From Anaerolineae bacterium (GTDB lineage Bacteria; Chloroflexota; Anaerolineae; B4-G1; DUEL01): a DNA stretch of 50,436 nt. The notes beneath the pieces are model-generated. The model was not told the DNA's origin. It saw only the letters and a program-made list of their open reading frames with translations, and made no database searches. A program made the position numbers and the translations under genes. The DNA lies in the NCBI GenBank assembly GCA_016931695.1, contig JAFGEI010000193.1, positions 1-50,436 of the forward strand. Reading direction: 5' to 3'. Below, one piece after another: positions 9,344 to 18,515 of this stretch; the stretch's first letter is position 1, and each line of letters starts with the position of its first letter.

Positions 9344-12300
9344 ATGCGGTGTCGATCCTGCACTGCAGAGAATCCGCCGGGCTTTTCCTTCTGCGGGCAC
9401 TGTGGGGCCCCGCTGCCCCGCCGGTGCCGCCAATGCGGTCTCGAGAACCCGCCCGGCTTTTTCTACTGCGGGCACTGCGGCGCTGACCTGGCGCATCTCT
9501 TACCATCTGCGGTGCAGACGTCCCTGGAAGGGGAACGGCGCTTTGCCGTCGTCCTCTTTGCCGACATTTCTGGGTTTACGCGCCTTTCCGAACAGCTGGA
9601 CGCCGAAGAAGCGACCCGCTTTGTCAACCGCTGCCTCGACAGCATCACCACCGCGGTGGTGCGAAACGGCGGGCGGGTCGACCGGTATACCGGGGATGGG
9701 CTGATGGCAGTCTTTGGCGCCCCCACCGCGCACGAGGACGATCCGGAACGCGCGCTGCACGCCGCCCTGGAAATGCGCGAAACGATGGTCCAACTGTGCG
9801 CCAGCCTGAACGTCCCCCACGTCTCGCTGCACATCGGCGTCGCCTGCGGCCAGGTCGTCGCCGCTGGCGTCGGCGGGCGGGGACGGAGAGAGTACACCGT
9901 CATCGGCTCCCCGGTCACCCAGGCCGGTCAGCTCCAAGAAGCCAGCATGCCCGGCCAGATCCTGGTCAGCGAGGACCTGGCCCGGCACGCCGCCTACCTC
10001 TTTCTCTTCCAGCCCGTCGCCTTCCCGCAGCAATCGCCACCAGAAAGCACAGCACAGGCGCCGGGCAGAGAGCAGGCCGTGCAGCTGCCGCTGGAGCACA
10101 TCGCGGCCCTGGAACTGGTCGGAGAACGGTCGACTGGCGAACTGCCCCAGCACACGCATGATCTGCGCGCGCCACTGGTCGGCCGCGAGGCCGAAGTCGC
10201 AATCCTCCACCGCGCCCTCCAAGACCTCGTCGCCGGGAAGGGCGGCGCAATCTTTATCGTCGGCGAGGCCGGGATCGGCAAATCCCGCCTGCTGCAAGCG
10301 GTCCGCTCCCGAACGCAAGAGAAAAAACTGGACCTGACCTGGCTGGAAGGAAACTCGCTCGAAACAGAGGAACTGGTCCGCTATGGCTGCTTCCGCGCCC
10401 TGTTGCGAGCGGCAATCGGCGCGACAGGGGAAACAAACATAACGCAAATCGAGCAGCGCTTGCAATCGTTCCTCGAACAACTGTTTCCCGGGAGAGCAAA
10501 AGAGGTCTATCCCTACCTGGGACGGATGATGGGCATCCCCCTACCCCCTGACATGCGGGAGCACGTCGAGCGCCTGGATGGGGAGAGCCTGAAATGGCAG
10601 ACCTTTCGTGTCGTGCAGGAGTGGATCGCGACCTTCAGCCAGCAATCCCCTTTGGTGCTCGTCTTTGAAGATTTGCACCTGATGGACCCCATGTCGGTCG
10701 AGCTGCTGGGCCAGATACTGTCGCTGACCCGGTGGACGGCGCTGTTGATCATTGGCGTGTACCGACCCGAAGCGGGACAACCGTCCAGGAAGCTGTGGGA
10801 AATCCGCGAGCAGGAACAAGAAGAGATCTATCGCGAGTTGTGGCTGCGCCCGCTGAACGAGACGGCGTCCGCGCAAATGGTCGAACAACTATTGGGCACG
10901 GAGAAAATCTCTCCGGCGGTGCTGGACCTGATCTATCGACGCACCGAGGGGAATCCCTTCTTCATCGAAGAAATCACCCGCTCGCTGGCCGACGAACAAG
11001 TGCTGCTCCACTCCGACGAGGGGTGGTGGGAGCTGGCACCGGATTGGGACGAGGTGACCATTCCCGACACCATCCACGGCATCCTGCAAGCGCGCATGGA
11101 CCGGCTGAGCAGCCAGGCCCGCCATACCCTGCAAATCGCCTCCTGCATTGGGCGGACTTTTTCCTGTCACCTGCTGGGAAACACCATCGCGGCACTGGGC
11201 AAGCCCGTCAGCGACCTGGAAGACAGTCTACAAGAACTGGTGGGATTGGGGCTGATCGAACAGCGCAGCGGGGCCCCGGACCAGGAATACATCTTCCGCC
11301 ACGTCCTGGTTCGCGACACGGCCCACCACAGCCTGCTCCGCCCGCACCGCCGAACGATCCACCTCCACCTGGCCCAGGCGCTGGAGCGAATGTACGCCGG
11401 GCGGCTGGCAGACCAATACGGCGTGCTGGCCAGTCACTATGCAGAAGCGGACCGGCAAGAGGCCGCCCAGCAATACTTTCTCATGGCCGGGGATTACGCC
11501 CGCAGCAACTATGCCCTGGACGAAGCGCTGGCCTGTTACCGCAAAGCACTGAAACACCTGCCGCAGCAGGAAAAACCGGAGCAGGCGGCCAGGACGTTGA
11601 TGAAGATGGCCCTGGTCAGCCTGTGCCGATTCGATTTTGCCGCCGCCAGCCGTAACTATGCGAAGGGCTTTCAGCTGTGGCAGTCGGCGATGGCGCCGCA
11701 AGACGCGCCGCCCACCGGAGGCACCCTCCGCCTGACCCTGCCCGCCTGGCCGGTGCTGGACCCCACCCAGGCCGGGGATTCGTACTCGGTGAGCATCCTC
11801 TCCCAACTCTTTGAGGGGCTGGGATATTACGACACCGAGGAAATGAACATTCTCCCGGCCGCAGCCGACAGGTGGGAAATCCGCAGCAACGGCTGCCAAT
11901 ACGTCTTTTTCCTGCGCCAGCAGGGGCTCTGGTCGGACGGGACGCCGGTCACCGCCCGCGACTTTGTCGCGACGATCCACCGCGTGCTCACCCCGCAGAC
12001 CCATTCGCCCGTCGCCCCCGCTCTCCACGACATCAGCGGCGCGCTCGCCTTCTACCGGGGAGAAACTGATGACCCCGCTCACGTCGGCATCCGCGCCCTG
12101 GACGATTGGACGATCGAGATCGATCTGGAACGACCCGTGTGCAACTTTCCCAGCCTGTTTCCCTTTCGCGCTTTTTTCCCCATTCCTGCCGCTTCGATAC
12201 AGGCCTATGGACACGAGTGGGCCCGCATCGACCGCGTGATGGGCAACGGCGCTTTCCGCATCGCCGGATTCGAGGCAGAGAAGCAATTTGTCCTGGAGAG

Positions 12301-13231
12301 AAATCCGTTCTACACGGGAACAAGCCGCGGCAACGTCGGGCGGGTTGAATGCCACGTCGTGCGCGACAACAACGAAATGCTGGCAATGTACGACCGGGGC
12401 GATATCGACGTCGTCGAGGCCTTTTCCGGCGAGGTCGATCAGCTTGCCCGGCGATACGGCACCCAACTGGTCATCGCCCCCCAGCTCTTTACCCGCTACC
12501 TCGGCTTTCGCTGCGACCGGCCGCCCTTTGACGACCCGCGCCTGCGCCACGCCTTTGCCCGCGCTGTCGACCACGCGGCGCTCGATCTCCTGAACCAGCG
12601 ACACGGCAACGTGCCCGCCACAGGCGGCTTTGTGCCCCCTGGAATGCCCGGCCACTCGCCCGACATCCGCATCCGCTACCAGCCCGACCGCGCCCGCCAA
12701 CTGATGAACGAGGCCGGTCATCCCAACGGCGAGGGTTTTCCCTCCATCCGCATGCTGGTCGGCCAGCGCAGCGACGCGCAGGTGACAGCCGCCCTGCTCT
12801 GCAACTGCTGGCGCGAGGTGCTGGGAGTCGAGATCGAGCTCGACGTGCTGCCAGCAGAAGAGTATTTCCAACGGCTGAACGACCCGCCGGAATTGTTCAC
12901 CCTGGCCTGGACGGTCGATTTTGGCGAACCCCACCTTTTCCTCGCCCTGCCCTTCCACAGCGCCAGCCCAACCAACCGCATTCGCTGGAGCAACCCGCTG
13001 TACGACCAACTGGTCGAGGGGGCGACGGGCGTCGTCAAGCCGGCCCAGCGCATGGAGATGTACCACCGTGCGGATTATACCCTGGTCGCAGAGGAAGCGG
13101 CGGTCATGCCTCTCAGCTACGGGCAGCGGATGCTGCTCGTCAAACCGTGGGTGCGTCACTTTCCCGCCACCTCCTTTTCCGTCGCCCAGTACAAGAACGT
13201 CCTGGTCGACCGCAAGGAGGAGAAGCGTTGA
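9344..13231 (+). CDS. Zinc-ribbon / class III cyclase / AAA / TPR / SBP5 fusion protein
   Basis: This 1295-residue multidomain protein has no signal peptide or membrane helix, so it should be cytoplasmic. In order it has two zinc ribbons (residues 1-50, four CxxC knuckles), a class III nucleotide cyclase domain (64-215), an AAA ATPase (from 275; Walker A GEAGIGKS 307-314, Walker B-like LVLVFEDLH near 440), TPR-like helices (about 690-740) and a complete family 5 solute-binding-protein domain (about 790-1290). Both metal aspartates remain (D74, D118), but the transition-state Asn and Arg are T192 and Q196 and the purine-selecting lysine position is Arg, so cyclase activity is doubtful. SgrR of E. 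coli is a precedent for a cytoplasmic SBP5 sensor domain. First gene of a coupled operon. Confidence 0.88.
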   Translation: MRCRSCTAENPPGFSFCGHCGAPLPRRCRQCGLENPPGFFYCGHCGADLAHLLPSAVQTSLEGERRFAVVLFADISGFTRLSEQLDAEEATRFVNRCLDSITTAVVRNGGRVDRYTGDGLMAVFGAPTAHEDDPERALHAALEMRETMVQLCASLNVPHVSLHIGVACGQVVAAGVGGRGRREYTVIGSPVTQAGQLQEASMPGQILVSEDLARHAAYLFLFQPVAFPQQSPPESTAQAPGREQAVQLPLEHIAALELVGERSTGELPQHTHDLRAPLVGREAEVAILHRALQDLVAGKGGAIFIVGEAGIGKSRLLQAVRSRTQEKKLDLTWLEGNSLETEELVRYGCFRALLRAAIGATGETNITQIEQRLQSFLEQLFPGRAKEVYPYLGRMMGIPLPPDMREHVERLDGESLKWQTFRVVQEWIATFSQQSPLVLVFEDLHLMDPMSVELLGQILSLTRWTALLIIGVYRPEAGQPSRKLWEIREQEQEEIYRELWLRPLNETASAQMVEQLLGTEKISPAVLDLIYRRTEGNPFFIEEITRSLADEQVLLHSDEGWWELAPDWDEVTIPDTIHGILQARMDRLSSQARHTLQIASCIGRTFSCHLLGNTIAALGKPVSDLEDSLQELVGLGLIEQRSGAPDQEYIFRHVLVRDTAHHSLLRPHRRTIHLHLAQALERMYAGRLADQYGVLASHYAEADRQEAAQQYFLMAGDYARSNYALDEALACYRKALKHLPQQEKPEQAARTLMKMALVSLCRFDFAAASRNYAKGFQLWQSAMAPQDAPPTGGTLRLTLPAWPVLDPTQAGDSYSVSILSQLFEGLGYYDTEEMNILPAAADRWEIRSNGCQYVFFLRQQGLWSDGTPVTARDFVATIHRVLTPQTHSPVAPALHDISGALAFYRGETDDPAHVGIRALDDWTIEIDLERPVCNFPSLFPFRAFFPIPAASIQAYGHEWARIDRVMGNGAFRIAGFEAEKQFVLERNPFYTGTSRGNVGRVECHVVRDNNEMLAMYDRGDIDVVEAFSGEVDQLARRYGTQLVIAPQLFTRYLGFRCDRPPFDDPRLRHAFARAVDHAALDLLNQRHGNVPATGGFVPPGMPGHSPDIRIRYQPDRARQLMNEAGHPNGEGFPSIRMLVGQRSDAQVTAALLCNCWREVLGVEIELDVLPAEEYFQRLNDPPELFTLAWTVDFGEPHLFLALPFHSASPTNRIRWSNPLYDQLVEGATGVVKPAQRMEMYHRADYTLVAEEAAVMPLSYGQRMLLVKPWVRHFPATSFSVAQYKNVLVDRKEEKR

Positions 13232-15138
13232 TCGGCCGCTGGCGGGACATTCTCCTCCCTCCAGGGAGACGGCTGCGCTGGGTGCTGCCGGCCCTGATGC
13301 TGCTGATCCTGGCCATCCTCCAGTGGCAAATCCCCGGCTGGCTCGACCGGGCCGAGCTATGGGCCGTCGACGCCCGTTTTCAACTGCGGGGAAAGGAAAC
13401 CCCCCACTTTCCTATCGTCGTCGTCGCGCTGGACGAGACGTCTTTCCAGATGATGGGCGACCTGCAGGGCGAAAACATCCGCGCCTGGCCCCGCCACCGC
13501 TGGGCCGAACTGATCGTCCAAATCGCCGCCGGAGAGCCGCGCGTGATCGGCCTCGACATAGTCCTCGACACACCCGGCTGGGACGCGGGGGGCGATCAGG
13601 CCCTCGCCCAGGCACTTGAAGAAGCGGGCAACGTCGTCCTGCCCTCCCACCTGGAGCGGACAGCGAGCCCAGGCTACCAACACGTCACCTTCAGCCCCCC
13701 GCTCGCCCCGCTGGCGCAAGCGGCCGCCGCCGTCGGCGTGGCCAACCTCCCCACCGACGTCGACGGCGCTATCCGCCGCACGGCAATGCTCTACCAGTGG
13801 GAAGATCAAATCCACCCCGCTTTCCCCCTCGCCCTTGCTACCCTCTTTGCTGGCGAGGCGGTCCAAGTCGATCGCGCGGAGCTGGGCAGTGACTTTACCC
13901 TGCCCATTCACTTCCGCGGCCCAGAGGATACCTTTACCACGCTGCCGATGATCGACGTCTGGGAGGGCCAGGTGCCCGCGGCTACCTTTCACGACGCCAT
14001 CGTCCTCATCGGCTATACCACCCAACTCGAGCAGGACCGCCACCTGACCCCCTTTGGTGACATGGCCGGGGTCCACATCCAGGCCCATGCAGTCGACACG
14101 CTGCTGGCTGGCGATTGGCTCCACCGGACGGCGAATTGGATCACTTTGTTGTCTGTTGCAGCAGCAGCCGTGGCGGCAACCGTCCTGATGAACCTGCGCC
14201 ATCCCGGGGTCGGGGTGCTCGTCCTTGCCAGCGGACTGGTGATCTACCTGGTCCTGGGAGTCATCCTGTTCGCTCACAGCGACCTCCTGCTCCCCCTGGC
14301 CGCACCGACGGCAGCAACGGTCGCGACGGGTGGAATCGCCCTGGTCGAACGGCTCGCCTTTGCTGAGCGGGAAAAGCGCTACATGCGGCAGCGATTCTCC
14401 GGGGTGATGTCGCCCGAACGGGTGCGGGCGGTGATGGAGCGGTGGGAAGAGCTGCGGCAGCCGGATCGCCCGCAGAAGGAGGCAGCGGTACTCTTTTCCG
14501 ACATCCGCAGCTTCACCCGCAGCACCGAATTCCTGGTGCGCAACAACCGCGTTCCCGAAATGGTCAACTTTCTCGGCCTGTACCTAGACGCCATGGCCGA
14601 GGCCGTATTCGCCGAGGGCGGCGTGATCTATGACGTGGAGGGAGATGGGCTGATGATCCTCTTTGGCCTGCCCGAACCCTACCCCGACTATGCGCTGCGA
14701 GCGGCGCGGGCGGCAGTGCGCATGGCCCTGGCGACAGAACCCCTGCAAGAAATCTGGCCCCTGCGGGACCAATACCCGCTGCGAATGGGCATCGGCATCC
14801 ACTGCGGGCCCATCATCGACGCCATCGTCGGGCACGGAAGACGGGTGGAATACTCTGTCATCGGCGACCCCGTCAACACCGCGGCGCGGATCGAATCCCA
14901 CTCCAAGGTGGTGATGCAACGGCCGCGCCCGCCGGGCGGGCAGGTCCCAGAAACCGCCACCATCCTCCTCAGCGCCAACTTGTACGACCAAATCCGTCCT
15001 CACGTCCTGGTCGACGCGGATATCCCGCCCTTTGAAGCGCGTGGCAAATCGGAGCCTCTGCAGGTGGTCCGCCTGCTGGGAATGGGGGATCTGCCTGACT
15101 TGGGGCCCGGAAGGAAGATAAAAAGATTTGTCCGATGA
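13228..15138 (+). CDS. CHASE2-domain adenylate/guanylate cyclase
   Basis: The 636-residue membrane receptor starts with a transmembrane helix (about 15-33), an extracytoplasmic CHASE2 sensor domain with the WxxDxRF-like opening and RVIGLDIVLD segment, three clustered helices (about 305-390), and a C-terminal class III cyclase domain. D425 and D473 are the metal aspartates, and N550 and R554 (VNTAAR) are intact, so catalysis is plausible. The substrate-selecting lysine before EGDG is replaced by Asp, so ATP or GTP preference cannot be read off. The start is TTG at 13228 with AAGGAGG seven bases upstream, and it overlaps the preceding TGA as TTGA. It contrasts with the degenerate cyclase encoded just upstream. 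Confidence 0.88.
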   Translation: MIGRWRDILLPPGRRLRWVLPALMLLILAILQWQIPGWLDRAELWAVDARFQLRGKETPHFPIVVVALDETSFQMMGDLQGENIRAWPRHRWAELIVQIAAGEPRVIGLDIVLDTPGWDAGGDQALAQALEEAGNVVLPSHLERTASPGYQHVTFSPPLAPLAQAAAAVGVANLPTDVDGAIRRTAMLYQWEDQIHPAFPLALATLFAGEAVQVDRAELGSDFTLPIHFRGPEDTFTTLPMIDVWEGQVPAATFHDAIVLIGYTTQLEQDRHLTPFGDMAGVHIQAHAVDTLLAGDWLHRTANWITLLSVAAAAVAATVLMNLRHPGVGVLVLASGLVIYLVLGVILFAHSDLLLPLAAPTAATVATGGIALVERLAFAEREKRYMRQRFSGVMSPERVRAVMERWEELRQPDRPQKEAAVLFSDIRSFTRSTEFLVRNNRVPEMVNFLGLYLDAMAEAVFAEGGVIYDVEGDGLMILFGLPEPYPDYALRAARAAVRMALATEPLQEIWPLRDQYPLRMGIGIHCGPIIDAIVGHGRRVEYSVIGDPVNTAARIESHSKVVMQRPRPPGGQVPETATILLSANLYDQIRPHVLVDADIPPFEARGKSEPLQVVRLLGMGDLPDLGPGRKIKRFVR

Positions 15139-15152
15139 TGAGGGGAATGAAA

Positions 15153-16850
15153 ATGATTAGTCGATCCAGCAAGCAAATCGGCTTGATCGTCATCCTGGTC
15201 GGAGTATTGGCCGCCTGCGGCGGGGGAACGTCGACAGAACCCCCGCCGACCTCCCCCATCACTTCCACCGCGCCCCCGCCGGGGACGGCAGTACTTCCCA
15301 CTGCAACCACACCGCCGACGCCCGCCGCCACGCCGGAGGGCCCCCAAGCGACCGTTGTCGACACGGTCAACGAGGTCGACGCTCATCCAGTGGCCGCGGG
15401 TGAATGGCAGGATGCCCAGGCTGGCATGGGGATCTATGTGGGAGGACAAGTATGGGCCCAGGAAGCCTCCACCGCCCGCCTGCAGGCCGGGGACGGGTTG
15501 GTCCGCGTCGCCCCCAACTCGATCTTTACTTTCGGGCATCCGGAGCCGGACACCCTGCAGTTCAACCTCCAGGAGGGGCAGCTGTGGCTCGACGTGGAGG
15601 GGCTGGAAGAGGGCGAATCGATCGAGGTCGAGACCCCCGGGGCAGTGACCTCGGTGCGGGGCACCCGCTTCAGCGTCCGCACCACCCCCGACGGGGGGGC
15701 GATCATCTCCAGCCAGGTCGGCACGGTCACCGTGGCGGCCGAAACCGGGGTCGTCAGCGTGACCCCCGGCCTGCAGACCACCGTCCCGGCAGGCGAGCGG
15801 CCAGGGCACCCGGTGCCAATCTCTTTCGAGGAGCAGGCCCTGTGGGGAATGGCAGCAGGGCCACACCTGGGAGTCGTGCTGCCCGCTTTTAGCATGACGA
15901 CAATGTTCAGCTACACCGGCTACTCTTCCTACTGGGGTTGGTCGCCGGGCGGGGAATACTTTGTGATTATCTACTATGACACAAGCCGGGAAGGGTACCT
16001 CAACTATTTCTGCGCAATCTCGGCAACGATGCCCGTCACCGATTTCCTGCCCTTTGAGGCAGGAGGCTTCTCCTTCAACCCAGCTGGGGAAGGCTATGTC
16101 TACCTGCAATACGACCGCGCTACATTCCAGACCGATATCTGTGTCGCCGATGCCATCGACGCTCCGCCGCAATGCTGGGGCGAGGGTTATTACCACGACC
16201 GGCCCTACTGGTCGCCCGACGGGGAGTGGCTGCTTTTTTCTTCCAACCGGACAGTCCCTGAAAACCTGTTCAAATCCCGACCCGACGGCAGTGAGCTGAT
16301 CCAACTCACCTTTGAGACGACAGGGACCAACAGCGAAAAGTCCTGGTCGCCGGATGGCGACCGGATTGCCTACGTCCGCGCCCCGTCCACATCTTGGGGG
16401 CCGAGCCAGCTGTGGACGATGGAAGCCGACGGATCCAACCCGCAGATGATCTTTGCGGAGCCGCTTTGGGGCGGCACCCATCCCGCCTGGAGCCCGGACG
16501 GCTCCTGGATCGCAGTGACTGGCTTTGACACCGGCGTCTGGCTGGTCCGCCCCGACGGCTCTGAGGCCTATCTGGTCCCCGGCAGTGAGAGCCGGGACTG
16601 CCAGGACCCTGTCTGGTCCCTGACGGACGACGGCTGGCCGCTCTTTTACACGGGTATAGCCGAGGAGAATCGCCCGGAGCTGTGGTACGCTCCGCAAGAG
16701 GGTGCGGAGGCAATTTTTTTCAGCTACGGCTGGGGGCCGATCTGGGCTGCAGACGGAAGCCGGGTTGCCCTGGGCCTGACCGACTACTCGGGCAGAGATA
16801 CCGATAACGAAATCTACCTGTTCCATTCGGAGGCCAGCTTCTGGCGATGA
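15153..16850 (+). CDS. FecR-domain lipoprotein with TolB-like beta-propeller
   Basis: A 565-residue exported lipoprotein: a hydrophobic signal ends in LAAC with C22 as lipidation site, followed by a Pro/Thr-rich linker. A FecR-type domain lies at about residues 75-205 (VETPGAVTSVRGTRFSVRTT), and PD40/TolB repeats fill the rest (SPDGEWLLFSSN, WSPDGDRIAYVRA, AWSPDGSWIAVTG). FecR domains sense or scaffold at the cell surface, and FecR proteins are often encoded beside CHASE2 proteins, as here. Four in-frame ATGs exist; 15153 is preferred because AGGGG is eight bases before it. The ATGA junction couples it to the glycosyltransferase gene. Confidence 0.82.
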   Translation: MISRSSKQIGLIVILVGVLAACGGGTSTEPPPTSPITSTAPPPGTAVLPTATTPPTPAATPEGPQATVVDTVNEVDAHPVAAGEWQDAQAGMGIYVGGQVWAQEASTARLQAGDGLVRVAPNSIFTFGHPEPDTLQFNLQEGQLWLDVEGLEEGESIEVETPGAVTSVRGTRFSVRTTPDGGAIISSQVGTVTVAAETGVVSVTPGLQTTVPAGERPGHPVPISFEEQALWGMAAGPHLGVVLPAFSMTTMFSYTGYSSYWGWSPGGEYFVIIYYDTSREGYLNYFCAISATMPVTDFLPFEAGGFSFNPAGEGYVYLQYDRATFQTDICVADAIDAPPQCWGEGYYHDRPYWSPDGEWLLFSSNRTVPENLFKSRPDGSELIQLTFETTGTNSEKSWSPDGDRIAYVRAPSTSWGPSQLWTMEADGSNPQMIFAEPLWGGTHPAWSPDGSWIAVTGFDTGVWLVRPDGSEAYLVPGSESRDCQDPVWSLTDDGWPLFYTGIAEENRPELWYAPQEGAEAIFFSYGWGPIWAADGSRVALGLTDYSGRDTDNEIYLFHSEASFWR

Positions 16851-18514
16851 GAAAGCCGCGCTCCATCCCCTTCCTCTGGTCGATGATTCCGCTGCTGCTC
16901 GTCGCCGCGGCGCTGCGCTGGGGCGGCGTCGCCTGGGACGGGGGCATCGGCGCCCACCCCGACGAGCGATACGTCGTCGGCATCGCCGAGGAGATGGGGC
17001 GGACTGGACAGATGGACCCCTTTGGGCTCGATCCCCATTTTTCCTACGGCCACCTGCCCCTTTACCTGCTGGCCCTGTTGGGCGGCGAGGACCGGCTGTT
17101 TGCCGCGCGCCTCCTGGCCGGCCTGTTCGACAGCGGGACAGTGGCGCTGGCGGCGGCGTTGGGCCGTCGGCTGGGCGGCCCGCGGACGGGGCTGCTCAGC
17201 GGGGCGTTCCTGGCCGTGATGCCGCTCCACGTCCAACAGGCCCACTTTGGCGTCGTCGATCCCTTCCTGGCCTTTTTCAGCAGCGGATCGATCCTCTTTG
17301 CCGTGCGGTCGGCCGGGAGCGGCCGGTGCGGCGCGGCCATCCTGGCCGGAGCGTGGGCCGGGCTGGCGGCGAGCTGCAAGGCCAGCGCGCTGCTGCTCGT
17401 CCTGCCGCTGGCCGCCGCGTGGGCAATCGCGCCGGTGAGCGGAACAAGGCGCGCCGCACGCGGGCTGGTCACGGCGGGAGCAGCGCTTGCCGCCTTTGCT
17501 GCTGCTGCGCCATTTGTCCTGCTCCGCTTGCCCACCTTTGCCGCCGCCCTGGCGGAACAGTCCGCCCTGGTGCGGGGCGCGGCGCTGGCCCCCTACACCC
17601 TGCAATACCACGACACGGCACCCTACCTCTATCCCCTCGGCCAGCTGCTGGCCTGGGGGATGGGGCCGGTGATGGGCCTGCTCGGCCTGGCCGGGGCCGG
17701 GGCAGCGGTATGGCAGGCCGCAAAAGGGCCGCTGGCGGCAGCGGAATGGGTCGTCCTGGCCTGGTGCATTCCCTTCCTGGCCTTTGTCGGCGGGTTGTTC
17801 GTCAAGTTGCCCCGCTACATGCTCCCCCTCACCCCCTTGCTGGCAGTCTATGGAGCGCGAGCAGGGGAGTGGCTGCTCAACCGGCGACGGTGGCTGGGCG
17901 GAACGGCCGCGGCCCTGTCCCTGCTCCCGGGCGGAGTGATCTCCCTGGCGCTGATTGTCTCCTACAATACGCCGCACCCCTGGGTGACGACAACAGCCTG
18001 GGTGCGCGAGAACGTCCCCCCCGGGTCGACCATCGCCGTCGAGGCGTGGGACCACCCGCTGCCTCTCGACCCGTCGGGGTACCAGATTTACGCCCTGCCG
18101 GTCCTGGATCCGGAAACGGCAGAGAAATGGGCCGTCATCGACCGCGTACTGGAAGAGACAGACGTGATGATTATTGCCAGCCGGCGGGGATACGGCGCGC
18201 TGGCAAATTGGCCGCAGCGGTTTCCCCTGGCCGCGGCCTATTACCAAGAGTTGTTTTCCGGCGAACGGGGGTTCCAGGTCGCGGCCTGCTTCGAGCGCTG
18301 GCCGCGCCTGGGCCCCCTGCCCCTCGCCGACGATCCCTTGCGGGCAGCCGGGCTCGTGCTGCCCGCTCCCGCCTGTCATCCGGCGGCGCCCTTTCCCCCA
18401 TTACCGCCGCTGGACGAGAGCTTTGTCGTCTACGACCACCCGCTCGTCATCGTGATGCAGCGGCCTGTCGCAACCTGTACTGCCCAGGCAGTTAAACTCA
18501 AACCGAGGAGGTAA
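16847..18514 (+). CDS. GT39-like (ArnT/PMT type) membrane glycosyltransferase
   Basis: The 555-residue protein has about ten hydrophobic helices and the first-loop acidic pair D39-E40 in AHPDERYVVG, the hallmark of GT-C enzymes that use polyprenyl-phosphate sugars outside the membrane. Helices and short arginine-containing loops such as GRRLGGPRTG fit the family. The C-terminal 150 residues form an extracytoplasmic domain. Its ATG overlaps the stop of the lipoprotein gene (ATGA), and its TAA stop lies within the strong ribosome binding site of the next gene. The acceptor is unknown; the exported proteins of this operon are reasonable candidates (inference). Confidence 0.8.
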   Translation: MRKPRSIPFLWSMIPLLLVAAALRWGGVAWDGGIGAHPDERYVVGIAEEMGRTGQMDPFGLDPHFSYGHLPLYLLALLGGEDRLFAARLLAGLFDSGTVALAAALGRRLGGPRTGLLSGAFLAVMPLHVQQAHFGVVDPFLAFFSSGSILFAVRSAGSGRCGAAILAGAWAGLAASCKASALLLVLPLAAAWAIAPVSGTRRAARGLVTAGAALAAFAAAAPFVLLRLPTFAAALAEQSALVRGAALAPYTLQYHDTAPYLYPLGQLLAWGMGPVMGLLGLAGAGAAVWQAAKGPLAAAEWVVLAWCIPFLAFVGGLFVKLPRYMLPLTPLLAVYGARAGEWLLNRRRWLGGTAAALSLLPGGVISLALIVSYNTPHPWVTTTAWVRENVPPGSTIAVEAWDHPLPLDPSGYQIYALPVLDPETAEKWAVIDRVLEETDVMIIASRRGYGALANWPQRFPLAAAYYQELFSGERGFQVAACFERWPRLGPLPLADDPLRAAGLVLPAPACHPAAPFPPLPPLDESFVVYDHPLVIVMQRPVATCTAQAVKLKPRR

Positions 18515-18515
18515 A

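Noticed and set aside
11228..13159. Open frame of 643 codons on the minus strand
   Set aside because: Antisense to the cyclase/SBP5 giant, whose domains are clearly coded on the plus strand; composition is typical of a GC-rich shadow.
15000..16826. Open frame of 608 codons on the minus strand
   Set aside because: Antisense to the CHASE2 and FecR genes; no domain or ribosome site supports it.
16814..18379. Open frame of 521 codons on the minus strand
   Set aside because: Antisense to the GT39 gene, glutamine/glycine/arginine-rich, no family similarity.
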